A stretch of DNA of 64,000 nt, taken from an uncultured Pseudomonadota bacterium. Lineage in GTDB: Bacteria > Myxococcota_A > Bradymonadia > Bradymonadales > Bradymonadaceae. Made by a program: the position numbers and the translations under genes. The notes under the pieces were generated by a model. It did not search any database, was not told the DNA's origin, and saw nothing but the letters and a program-made list of their open reading frames with translations. The stretch covers positions 868,001-932,000 of the forward strand of contig CAJXPB010000001.1 in assembly GCA_913057905.1 (NCBI GenBank), given 5' to 3'. Below, piece by piece: positions 55,430-63,154 of the stretch (position 1 is the first letter of the stretch; each line of letters starts with the position of its first letter).

Positions 55430-56328
55430 TCACTCGGTGGCGCCAGGCCGGGAAACCGTTCATCGTCGGTCCCCGAACCCTGTCTCGTGTTCTGCTGTCT
55501 TCGGCGCGGGGCCCGTTGCCCGGCGTCTTGGCCGGAGCGCTCCCCGGACTCCATCTGCTGGTACGACTCCTGAAGCGCCCGTCGGCCCTCATCACTCTGC
55601 ATCAATTCGTCGAGAATGCGCCGTTCCTCGGAATCGAGGCCCCGCTGCTGGCCGAGTTTCATCGTCGCTTCCCTCAGTTCGATCACGCGTTCGCGCTGGG
55701 TGCCCTCATCGCCGCCGTTCGGCATCGCGATGACGACTTCATTGGCTCGGATGTCCTCGATACGCCCGCCCTCGGTGCCGACCCGGTCGCCCTCTTTGGC
55801 GAGATGTCCAGTCCCCGCGGGGTCGATAAACATCGCCTTCGGCACCGAGACCTCGCTGATGATAGCCGTCAGACGCAGCGACCCGATCTGGTATTTCTGC
55901 AGCGGGGGGCGCCCATCCATTGATTCCGCCTCTTTTTCGTCTTCCTGACGGGAGGCCTCCGAGATCTCTATCTGCGGCGCAAATGGATTTCGACGAGAGG
56001 TCCCGTTTGCCGAGTCCTGGTCTTCATCCAACGACGGGAGAGCCGGCGCGCTCTCCTGGTCCGACTCGTTGTCCGGCTCCGCCTGAGCCTTCTCGCCTGT
56101 CCCCTCCTGGGGGGCCGTCTCCGACTCCGATTCGTCCGACTCCGATTCGGCGGCCTCCGATTCGGCGGCCTCGTCGGCCTCGCCGACAGATGCATCCGCC
56201 TGACTGGACTCGTCGGACGCACTCGCCCCGTCGTCGCCGGCGAAGGGATTGCACCCGGAGATCCCCAGCGCCAGGGCGGCGATGCACACGGCAACCGCCG
56301 TCATCGGGTTTTGTATACCTCGGCTCAT
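55426..56328 (-). CDS. pilP: Type IV pilus inner-membrane lipoprotein PilP
   Basis: 300 aa, longer than typical PilP (about 180). Lipobox GISGC near residue 26. A long acidic Ser/Glu/Asp linker follows (about 30-125). The PilP beta-domain is present: KYQIGSLRLTAIISEVSVPK, MFIDPAGTGHLAKEGDRVGT, IEDIRANEVVIAMPNGG. The C-terminus is a further charged tail of about 90 residues. PilP links the PilN/PilO ring to PilQ. ATG 56328 overlaps the pilO stop; the in-frame TTG at 56331 is less likely. Confidence 0.93.
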   Translation of the reverse strand: MSRGIQNPMTAVAVCIAALALGISGCNPFAGDDGASASDESSQADASVGEADEAAESEAAESESDESESETAPQEGTGEKAQAEPDNESDQESAPALPSLDEDQDSANGTSRRNPFAPQIEISEASRQEDEKEAESMDGRPPLQKYQIGSLRLTAIISEVSVPKAMFIDPAGTGHLAKEGDRVGTEGGRIEDIRANEVVIAMPNGGDEGTQRERVIELREATMKLGQQRGLDSEERRILDELMQSDEGRRALQESYQQMESGERSGQDAGQRAPRRRQQNTRQGSGTDDERFPGLAPPSE

Positions 56329-56906
56329 CAATTCGATTCCTTGTACCGGTAAGTCGTCGCCGTGGTGTCAACCACGAGTTCTCCGGGGGCAGCCCCCTTG
56401 TTATCATCGCTTCGGGAGAGTGAAAGATTTTTGAAGTTGACGATACGGTTCATGCGTTCGACGAACTGAAAGAAGCTCATCAGCTCGCCGTAGTTTCCGG
56501 CTAACTTCATGGAGACTGGAATTTCGACGTAGTATTCCTTCTGGTTGTTGGTCATCCGCGTGAAATCCTGGATCTCCAGGCCGGCTGTCTTGGCCTTCTC
56601 GTGGAGCAATTTCAGCAACCGGGGGATCTGCGCGGAACTCGGAAGCTTGTCCTCTGCAACCACGATCTCGGACTCCAGCTCCTCGATCCGATCCTTGATC
56701 TTCTTCTGGCTCTCCTTGAGTTGCTGCAATTTCTGGCGCTTTTCGACCTTCTCGGCCAGTTTCGACTCGGCCGACTGAATATCCGTGCTCAATGGACTGT
56801 ACAGCACGAACCAGAAACCGGCGGCCAACACCGCCACGACGACCCCGAATCCGATGATCTTCTGGACCAGCGGATAGGCGTTGAATTGATCGAGAAACTC
56901 TTCCAT
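56328..56906 (-). CDS. pilO: Type IV pilus alignment protein PilO
   Basis: 192 aa. N-terminal MEEFLDQFNAYPLVQKIIGF precedes a single membrane helix (VVVAVLAAGFWFVLYSPL), a coiled coil (ESKLAEKVEKRQKLQQLKES) and the ferredoxin-like periplasmic domain (IPRLLKLLHEKAKTAGLEIQ; IPVSMKLAGNYGELMSFFQF). It pairs with PilN to form the periplasmic alignment complex. It begins 13 bp after pilN and overlaps pilP at its end. Confidence 0.95.
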   Translation of the reverse strand: MEEFLDQFNAYPLVQKIIGFGVVVAVLAAGFWFVLYSPLSTDIQSAESKLAEKVEKRQKLQQLKESQKKIKDRIEELESEIVVAEDKLPSSAQIPRLLKLLHEKAKTAGLEIQDFTRMTNNQKEYYVEIPVSMKLAGNYGELMSFFQFVERMNRIVNFKNLSLSRSDDNKGAAPGELVVDTTATTYRYKESN

Positions 56907-56919
56907 CAGTTCGTCTCGC

Positions 56920-57570
56920 TCAGGATCCCTTCGAGTCTTGTTCGGTCGTCTCGCCCATCGCGTAATCGAGCATGCCGGTCACCCGGAACTCTACGACTTG
57001 CGTGCCGGCGGCCTTCGTGTCGCTGGGCCGCACGAAATCGAGCTGTACATTCCGAAAATGGTCCGCCGTCTCCAGACGCAGCAAGAACTCGGCGACGTCG
57101 TCAGCATCGAGGGCGTTGCCGGAGAGCTCAAAACTCCCGCCACTCTCGGTGAACGACGCGATCCAGAGGTTTGCCGGATTCCACTCGACATTCCACTGTT
57201 TCTGGTTTTGCGCGTATCGCTCCTCGGCGTTTCGCGGCGGGCTCAGAATAGTCTGTAGTTCCGTGAGCATCCCGAGGGGGCCGCGAGATTTCTTCTCGAT
57301 ATTGGCCAGGACGTTGAGCTTCTGCTCGAGTTGTTTTTCCCGAGCCTCGTAGTCCTTGGTCTCCTCGACATCCTTCTCCAGCGCCTCAATGGCCTTTTCG
57401 GTCTCCTGGACGTCCTCACGAACACCGGCCAGCTCATCCTGCATCGACAGATACAGGAATCCGAAGACGGCGATCTCGACGACCAGAATCGCGGCGAAGG
57501 CGAGCAACTGAAACTTCCCCGCCGAGCGCGCTCGCTCCTGTCGTATGGGCAGCAGATTGACCCGAATCAT
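56920..57570 (-). CDS. pilN: Type IV pilus assembly protein PilN
   Basis: 216 aa. The cytoplasmic peptide MIRVNLLPIRQERA is the PilN motif that docks into PilM, which fixes ATG 57570. A membrane helix (LLAFAAILVVEIAVFGFLYL), coiled coil and ferredoxin-like domain (LWIASFTESGGSFELSGNAL) follow. The start codon overlaps the pilM stop (ATGA). Confidence 0.95.
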   Translation of the reverse strand: MIRVNLLPIRQERARSAGKFQLLAFAAILVVEIAVFGFLYLSMQDELAGVREDVQETEKAIEALEKDVEETKDYEAREKQLEQKLNVLANIEKKSRGPLGMLTELQTILSPPRNAEERYAQNQKQWNVEWNPANLWIASFTESGGSFELSGNALDADDVAEFLLRLETADHFRNVQLDFVRPSDTKAAGTQVVEFRVTGMLDYAMGETTEQDSKGS

Positions 57571-58643
57571 TTCTCGTTGGTCCTCCGCAATGCCAGTCCA
57601 ACCGCGACGCCGGCGATCGGTGCCCACTCTTCGAGCTGGTCCGGCGAAAACTCAGAAGTGTCTGTCTCTATCTTTCGGAACGGGTTTGCCAGTTCTACGT
57701 CGACCCCGCTGGTCGACTGTACGGTGCGCCGCAGCGAGGGGATCGCGGCGGTTCCACCGGTGACCACGATCCGGTCGACCTGACTGTCGGCGGCGGTCGT
57801 GGCGTAAAAGTTCAGGGACTCTTGGATCTCGTCGGCCATCTCCCGGGCCTTCTGCTGGATGATCTGCTCGACCTCTCCGGGGACGACCTCACCTTCTAGG
57901 TCCTCGCCGCGCGCCTCGGCCGGTGTACCACCCATCTTGTAGATCTCCGCCTCGCGATAGGTGATGTTGAGCTGGCGCTGAATCTCCTCGGTGATGTCTG
58001 CGCCACCGGTCGAAAGATCGCGCGTGAAGTTGGTGACGCCTCCCCGCACCACGTTCATCGAGATCACTGAACTCCCCATATCCAGCAGGTTGACCGTCTC
58101 GTCGGGCATGAACCCGTAGTTGACCTCGTACATGTTCTGGACGGCAAAGGAATCGACATCGACGACCACCGGCTTGAGGCCGACCCGGTGGCAGACGCCC
58201 ACGTAGTCGTTGATCATCTCCTTCTTGGCGGCGACGAGTACGACATCCATCTGCCCCTGATCGTTGCGCCGATTCAAAACCTCGAAGCCGATGAAGACGT
58301 CTTCGATATCGAAGGGGATGAATTGCTCGGCCTCCCACTGGATCGACTCTTCGAGCTCTTCATCGGTCATCATCGGGAGCGTGATCTTTTTGATGATCAC
58401 CGTGTTGCCCGACACGCTCAGGGCGGTCTGCTCCCGTCGGATCTTGTTTCGGCCCAGCAGCGTATCGATCGCCTCGGATACTTCCGTGGCATTCATCAGC
58501 TCTCCGTCGACGATCGTCTCCGGCGCAAGCGACACATAGTCAAACGTCTCCAGATGCAGCGTGTCTCGCCGCGACCGAAGCTCGCACAATTTTACCGAAC
58601 TCGAACCGATATCGAGCCCGAGACAATTCTTTCCCTTGGCCAT
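57567..58643 (-). CDS. pilM: Type IV pilus actin-like ATPase PilM
   Basis: 358 aa, cytoplasmic actin-like protein. Phosphate-1 motif LGLDIGSSSVKLCELRSRRD, QWEAEQFIPFDIEDVFIGFE, the interdomain VNLLDMGSSVISMNVVRGG and adenosine motif DRIVVTGGTAAIPSLRR. It binds the PilN N-terminal peptide. ATG 58643 is preferred to the upstream TTG at 58652. It is the first gene of the pilMNOPQ operon and divergent from the DksA-like gene. Confidence 0.95.
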   Translation of the reverse strand: MAKGKNCLGLDIGSSSVKLCELRSRRDTLHLETFDYVSLAPETIVDGELMNATEVSEAIDTLLGRNKIRREQTALSVSGNTVIIKKITLPMMTDEELEESIQWEAEQFIPFDIEDVFIGFEVLNRRNDQGQMDVVLVAAKKEMINDYVGVCHRVGLKPVVVDVDSFAVQNMYEVNYGFMPDETVNLLDMGSSVISMNVVRGGVTNFTRDLSTGGADITEEIQRQLNITYREAEIYKMGGTPAEARGEDLEGEVVPGEVEQIIQQKAREMADEIQESLNFYATTAADSQVDRIVVTGGTAAIPSLRRTVQSTSGVDVELANPFRKIETDTSEFSPDQLEEWAPIAGVAVGLALRRTNEK

Positions 58644-58804
58644 AACCGCCAATTCCTCTGTACCAGAGCAACGATGGGACGTCGCTGGCAGGGTGCCACG
58701 CCATTTTTGGGGGTGTCAAGAAATTACAATGGCATTGCCGCGCATGTCGTCTCCATTGTACACTACCGGCGGACGGCAGGGTTTCTCGGCGTTGAGGAGG
58801 AGTT

Positions 58805-59170
58805 ATGGATGCTCAGAAACTGCAGGAATTCCGGGATCAGCTCGAAGAACAGCGCAAAGAGCTGATCGAGAAGATCTTGCACACGGTGAACCACGAGATC
58901 GATCTGAAGCCCGAAGATATGGCCGACGAAGTCGATCTGGCGTCGGTCCTGGCCGATCAAAACTTCAATCTCAGGCTACGTGGACGGGAGCGGCGGTTGA
59001 TGGAGAAAATCGATTACGCCATCCAACGCATCGATGCCAACGAATTCGGCAACTGTGTCGCCTGCGGCGATTCCATCGCCCTGAAGCGACTCGAGGCGCG
59101 GCCGGTCACGACGATGTGCATCGATTGCAAAGAGGATGAAGAACGTCGCGAACAACATTACTCCGACTGA
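58805..59170 (+). CDS. dksA: DksA/TraR-family zinc-finger transcription factor
   Basis: 121 aa. N-terminal coiled coil (LQEFRDQLEEQRKELIEKIL) ends in an acidic tip (MADEVDLAS), then the C4 zinc finger CVAC and CIDC in the order NCVACGDSIALKRLEARPVT. DksA binds RNA polymerase and with ppGpp controls rRNA and amino-acid promoters. GAGGAG precedes ATG 58805. A plausible sigma-70 promoter (TTGCCG, 18 bases, TACACT) lies near 58735-58765. Confidence 0.88.
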   Translation: MDAQKLQEFRDQLEEQRKELIEKILHTVNHEIDLKPEDMADEVDLASVLADQNFNLRLRGRERRLMEKIDYAIQRIDANEFGNCVACGDSIALKRLEARPVTTMCIDCKEDEERREQHYSD

Positions 59171-59183
59171 CCCCGAACTGCTG

Positions 59184-59453
59184 ATGAGTGATATGACTCT
59201 CTATCTGGTCGACTCCGAAACCCATTCGCTTCATGACGAGGCCTCGTTGAACGGCCAGGATGTGGTCTTCCCCGACGACATCAATGGCTGGACCGACGTC
59301 ATGGACTGCCGTGGAGAACCGTACGACGAGAAGTCGATTCCCGAGAATTGCGAGCTGGCACACCACGTTCGGAAATTCTACATCCTGGTCACCGAAAGCC
59401 AGTGGAAAGACCACGCCGGAAGCGACACCGAGGAGCCTGCAACGGCCCCCTGA
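59184..59453 (+). CDS. Small acidic protein, unknown
   Basis: 89 aa if started at ATG 59184 (105 aa from 59136, which would overlap the DksA gene). Sequence MSDMTLYLVDSETHSLHDEA continues with GQDVVFPDDINGWTDVMDCR and HVRKFYILVTESQWKDHAGS. No family recognised. It is probably co-transcribed with the DksA-like gene and followed 21 bp later by the NDH-2-like gene. Confidence 0.6.
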   Translation: MSDMTLYLVDSETHSLHDEASLNGQDVVFPDDINGWTDVMDCRGEPYDEKSIPENCELAHHVRKFYILVTESQWKDHAGSDTEEPATAP

Positions 59454-59474
59454 CCCGACTATTTTAGGAGATGC

Positions 59475-60647
59475 ATGCGACGTATCGTCGCTCTCGGCAG
59501 CGGCATTGCCGGCTGGTACGCACTGCGAACATTAAGTGACCAACTTCAGGGCCGCCCTCACCTCGAACTCACGGTTCTATGCGAACAAAACCACCTCTCG
59601 TACGGCCCCCTGCTGCCCGGTGTGGCCTCGGGACGACTCGAACCCGCCGATGTGTCCCTGCCCTTCTCCAGAGCTGTCGACGATGAAAAACGCATCGTAG
59701 ATGTCATCGAGCGAATCGACCCGACCTCGCGCGAAGTCATCGGCGAAAACGCCGTGTATCCCTTCGACGCACTTCTACTCGATCCCGGGCTACGGACCGA
59801 TTGGTCGTTGCTTCACCCTGATCGGACGGGGGGCGCCACCGGGGTCCACGCGCTCCGGACCGTCGCCGATGCGGTACGGATCCGCGACGAACTGCGCGAA
59901 CGCCTGACCCACCCGGATTCGACCTCGACGACCGTCGCGATCGTCGGCGGAGGGGCCACGGGCGTACAGCTCGCCGGACACCTGGCATCGGCCGCAGTCG
60001 ACGGCGCGATCGAGGTTGTCCTGTTCGAATCAGAGGGGCGGCTTATTTCCGACCATCCGCCCGAGATGCAGGTGGCTGCAGAGCAGCGGCTCACGGAGAT
60101 GGACGTAACCGTGCGCACCGACACTCATGTCCAGTCGGCGGCCTCAGGGAGGGTCACCCTGGAAGATGAGAGCTCGGAGACGTTCGATACGCTCGTCTGG
60201 TGTGGACCGAAACGAGGCCGCACCTATGGCATGGGCAGCGACACCCCGGCAGTCCAGGACGGCTTCATCGCCATCGATGACGCCCACCGGATCCGTGGCA
60301 TGGCGGCGGCCTTCGGATGCGGTGCCTCGACGCGAACAGCGACGGGCCGCGAACCCTCTCCACGACGCAAAAAAAAGCAGGGAACCGTCGCCGCCATGAA
60401 TCTCGTCGCCTCGCTGTCCGGTCAGTCGCTGAGACACCTCGAGCAGAAATCAGACGTGCTCGATGGACTGCTGTGGCTCGGATCGAACCATCTCGCTCAC
60501 CGCGGTGGAACCTTGCTGGAGGGCTGGGCCGCGAAGACGATCTTTGCGGGCTATCACGCTTCCGTGCTGCCGGGTGCGATGTCCAAGGCACGGCTCGCCA
60601 GTCAGTGGCTGACGGAGTCCAAACCCCTGCTTTCGGCCGAACCCTAA
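59475..60647 (+). CDS. NDH-2-like FAD/NAD(P)-dependent oxidoreductase
   Basis: 390-aa pyridine-nucleotide oxidoreductase. FAD site IVALGSGIAGWYALRTL, the family motif HLSYGPLLPGVASGRLEPAD, NAD site TVAIVGGGATGVQLAGHLAS and TLVWCGPKRGRTYGMGSDTP. The overall plan is like type II NADH dehydrogenases, which oxidise NADH and reduce quinone at the membrane. The usual GDxA motif near the FAD is replaced by FGCGASTRTAT, so activity or electron acceptor may differ. The ribosome site is TTTTAGGAG. Confidence 0.8.
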   Translation: MRRIVALGSGIAGWYALRTLSDQLQGRPHLELTVLCEQNHLSYGPLLPGVASGRLEPADVSLPFSRAVDDEKRIVDVIERIDPTSREVIGENAVYPFDALLLDPGLRTDWSLLHPDRTGGATGVHALRTVADAVRIRDELRERLTHPDSTSTTVAIVGGGATGVQLAGHLASAAVDGAIEVVLFESEGRLISDHPPEMQVAAEQRLTEMDVTVRTDTHVQSAASGRVTLEDESSETFDTLVWCGPKRGRTYGMGSDTPAVQDGFIAIDDAHRIRGMAAAFGCGASTRTATGREPSPRRKKKQGTVAAMNLVASLSGQSLRHLEQKSDVLDGLLWLGSNHLAHRGGTLLEGWAAKTIFAGYHASVLPGAMSKARLASQWLTESKPLLSAEP

Positions 60648-60677
60648 ATGGACGGACTGGCCACAGAGGCGAGGCTT

Positions 60678-62288
60678 CTAGAGGTCGAAGTTCTCGAGTT
60701 CCTCGAGGGAATCAGAATCGTCGCCCTCTTCGGAGCCCTTCTCGGAATCCTGCGGGTCGTCTCCAGTGCCTTCCTCGGTCGACGGCTCCGAGCCCGTGCC
60801 AGTCTGTTCGGAATCCGGCTGTTTGGCGTCTGTGCCATCCGATGCCGCCGCTTCAGAGTCTGCCGGATCGGGATCTTCGGCCTCGGTATCTGCCTTTTCG
60901 GGCTCTGGCTGGTCCGAGCCAGCTTGCTCGGCATCTCTCTTCTCGGGATCTGGCTGGTCCGAGTCCGTCTGTTCGGCGGCCGGTGCTTTCGATCCATCTG
61001 CAGGGGCGCTCTCGCCGGCGGACGGCTCGGTCGGTTCGTCGTCGTCTTTTTTGTCTGCACTCGGCTGGGGGGACGGCTCCCGGCTGTCGGCTCCGCCGGG
61101 GTCGCGCTGATCTCCCGCTGATCCCTGGCCGCCCGGCTGAGCGGCGGCACCGGCGGGGTCGGGCTGTCGATCCGATCGGTCCTCTTGGTCCTGGTCTGTC
61201 TCGGCCTGACCTTCGGCCGCGGTGACGTCCGCATCGCCGGCCGACGCATCCTTCCGCACGCCTGAATCCTCTCGGCCAGTACCCATGGCAGCCTTGTCTG
61301 CCGGCGGCGAGCCACCCGGTTCTTCCTGCTGCTGGACCGGTACCTTCGGCTGGTCCGGAGCCTGCTGCTCCCCGGCGGCAAACCAGGGACCGGCATCGAC
61401 AAAGGTGAAGTACCCGAAGGCAGCGGCCGACACCAGAATGACGGCAGCGGCGTAGAAAAAGCCGCGACGACCGCCGGTCTCTTGCGACTCGTCGCCGGGC
61501 TTGCCGCGACCCGGTTCTGTGGAGCCGGCTCGATCATCCTCGGCGGGTGCCGGTTCAACCTCGATGTCTTCTTGCTCAAGATCCAGCGGCTGAGCGGCCG
61601 GACCATCGACCTGGGAATCTTCGTCGAACTCGCCGAGCGTATCCTGAATCCCCGCCATGATTTGATCGGAGGCCTCGTCCCCCTCGTCCAAGTCCACTTC
61701 TTCGGGTTCCTGCTCCGTTTCGGCCGAGCTCGGCTCCGGCTCCGGCTCGTCGAGGGGCGACGGGGCTGGGCCTCCCATCGGTTCTCCGAGATCCGGAGAG
61801 TCTTCGTCGTCGCCCTCCACATCCTCGGTGGCCCCGACGCCGGGCATGCCCATCGCCGTCGCGCGCGGGCCGCCCTCCTCGTCGTGGATCTCCAGCTCAT
61901 TCGGCCCGGAGGGCTCCTCGGATTCCAGCGGCAATTCCTCCATTTCGTCGGTATCGAGCGTCGAATCTGCCGACATCGATTCCGTTCCGTCTTCGTCGTC
62001 TTCTTCGAGGAGTTCGAGAGCCGAGGGGGTCGTTCCGGCGGATTCCGAGGCGACGTCTCCTTCGCCGACGATCCCGGCCCCCTCCGAACTCTTCAACCGC
62101 TCGCTCTCCTCGGCCTCCCGACGGCCACCGCCCGGCTTACCCGGGGCGGATTCCTCCGGAGTGGGAGCATCGCTGTCTTCGGGGGGCGCTTCTTCGTCCG
62201 ATGACGAACCAAACAGAGGGGTGCCGTCGTGGGGGCACACCTCCACGTCATCTTCAAAACTTCGACCGCACGTCGTACAAAATCGCAT
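60678..62288 (-). CDS. Zinc-ribbon, highly acidic single-pass membrane protein
   Basis: 536 aa. N-terminal zinc ribbon FCTTCGRSFEDDVEVCPHDG (two Cys-x2-Cys/Cys-x2-His pairs), then about 245 residues dominated by Glu, Asp, Pro and Ser, one membrane helix (GFFYAAAVILVSAAAFGYF, about 281-299), and a second 235-residue low-complexity tail of Asp/Glu/Pro/Gln/Ala with repeats such as SDQPDPEKRDAEQ and SDQPEPEKADTE. Topology with the zinc ribbon inside and the tail in the periplasm is likely. No enzymatic domain is present. Zinc-ribbon plus acidic linker proteins are frequent in this lineage; function unknown. Confidence 0.8.
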   Translation of the reverse strand: MRFCTTCGRSFEDDVEVCPHDGTPLFGSSSDEEAPPEDSDAPTPEESAPGKPGGGRREAEESERLKSSEGAGIVGEGDVASESAGTTPSALELLEEDDEDGTESMSADSTLDTDEMEELPLESEEPSGPNELEIHDEEGGPRATAMGMPGVGATEDVEGDDEDSPDLGEPMGGPAPSPLDEPEPEPSSAETEQEPEEVDLDEGDEASDQIMAGIQDTLGEFDEDSQVDGPAAQPLDLEQEDIEVEPAPAEDDRAGSTEPGRGKPGDESQETGGRRGFFYAAAVILVSAAAFGYFTFVDAGPWFAAGEQQAPDQPKVPVQQQEEPGGSPPADKAAMGTGREDSGVRKDASAGDADVTAAEGQAETDQDQEDRSDRQPDPAGAAAQPGGQGSAGDQRDPGGADSREPSPQPSADKKDDDEPTEPSAGESAPADGSKAPAAEQTDSDQPDPEKRDAEQAGSDQPEPEKADTEAEDPDPADSEAAASDGTDAKQPDSEQTGTGSEPSTEEGTGDDPQDSEKGSEEGDDSDSLEELENFDL

Positions 62289-62359
62289 ATTACGGATATC
62301 TCCTTGAGCGTCTTCTGCAAATCAGTCGGGCGTCGATAGTCGGCCCGCACACCCCCGAC

Positions 62360-62806
62360 TCATTCCGACCCGTCGTCCATCTCGAGCGCCCGACGGACTC
62401 GCTTCTCGGTACACCATCTGGACACGCGTTTTTGAATGGCCGCGCTCAGTTTTTCTTCGGCGCCATATCGATTCTCAGCGCGCTCGTAGGTTGGCTCAGG
62501 TACCCCCATTACTTCCAACACCCGGGATCGAATGTCCGAAGGCTGCAGCTCGGAGCCGAGCTCTTCGATCGCGCACTCCATCTTGATGCGAACCTTCGCG
62601 AACTCTTCTTTCGAGAGGTTTTCCTCAGATTTTTCAGGTTCGTCGCTCTCGGAGCTGCCTTGGGTGGAGACACCTGCGGACTGAGCTGAGGATGGCGTCG
62701 ACGGTGCCTTCTGCGTCGTCTCGTCGACGGCGTCGCCCCCCTTCTGACACCCGACCACCAAACCTGCAAGCAGAACAACTATGATTGAGTCGCGTAGCTT
62801 GCTCAT
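62360..62806 (-). CDS. Small lipoprotein, unknown
   Basis: 148 aa. Signal peptide MSKLRDSIIVVLLAGLVVGC places the lipidated Cys at residue 20. A Ser/Thr/Gln/Glu-rich linker follows, then a conserved-looking helical part (SKEEFAKVRIKMECAIEELG; IRSRVLEVMGVPEPTYERAE; RVSRWCTEKRVRRALEMDDG) with two further cysteines. ATG 62806 is used because the signal peptide starts there. Confidence 0.75.
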   Translation of the reverse strand: MSKLRDSIIVVLLAGLVVGCQKGGDAVDETTQKAPSTPSSAQSAGVSTQGSSESDEPEKSEENLSKEEFAKVRIKMECAIEELGSELQPSDIRSRVLEVMGVPEPTYERAENRYGAEEKLSAAIQKRVSRWCTEKRVRRALEMDDGSE

Positions 62807-62952
62807 GTATTGACCGGGGCTCGGCGGACAGACTATGACGTGCGGGTGGTCGACCCTGAGGATCGTAGAGGAGATGCCGATACCGTCAACCGTCGAAGAG
62901 TTCGACTCTGACGCCCCTGTGGCGCCGACTCCCAACGCCCGGAACGCCTGTC

Positions 62953-63144
62953 ATGAATGACACACCGTCTTGCCCGGTCTGCGACGAGCCGTTGCCCCCA
63001 CGCGACGAAAACGACGCCTTTCCCTTCTGTTCGAAACGCTGTCGACAGATCGATTTGGGACGCTGGCTCGATGAACAGTATTCAATTCCGGTGACCTCCG
63101 ACTCCACCGAGCGCACGATGCCCGAGCAGTCCGACGACGAATGA
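62953..63144 (+). CDS. yacG: DNA gyrase inhibitor YacG
   Basis: 63-aa zinc-finger protein with the YacG pattern CPVCDEPLPPRDE, FPFCSKRCRQIDLGRWLDEQ: Cys-x2-Cys and Cys-x3-Cys ligands followed by the DLGRW helix. In E. coli YacG inhibits gyrase. It is a stand-alone gene between two minus-strand lipoprotein or secreted-protein genes. Confidence 0.93.
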   Translation: MNDTPSCPVCDEPLPPRDENDAFPFCSKRCRQIDLGRWLDEQYSIPVTSDSTERTMPEQSDDE

Positions 63145-63154
63145 ACGCCGCCAT

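Noticed and set aside
58684..58698. Possible sigma-54 element (TGGCAC with GC at the right distance) before pilM
   Set aside because: The -12 part reads CAGC instead of TTGC, and no activator or enhancer is nearby; it is probably chance in GC-rich DNA.
60648..61121. Hydrophobic plus-strand frame that looks like a membrane protein
   Set aside because: It is the antisense of the Asp/Glu/Pro/Ser-rich tail of the zinc-ribbon protein; acidic codons read as Leu/Val/Phe on the other strand.
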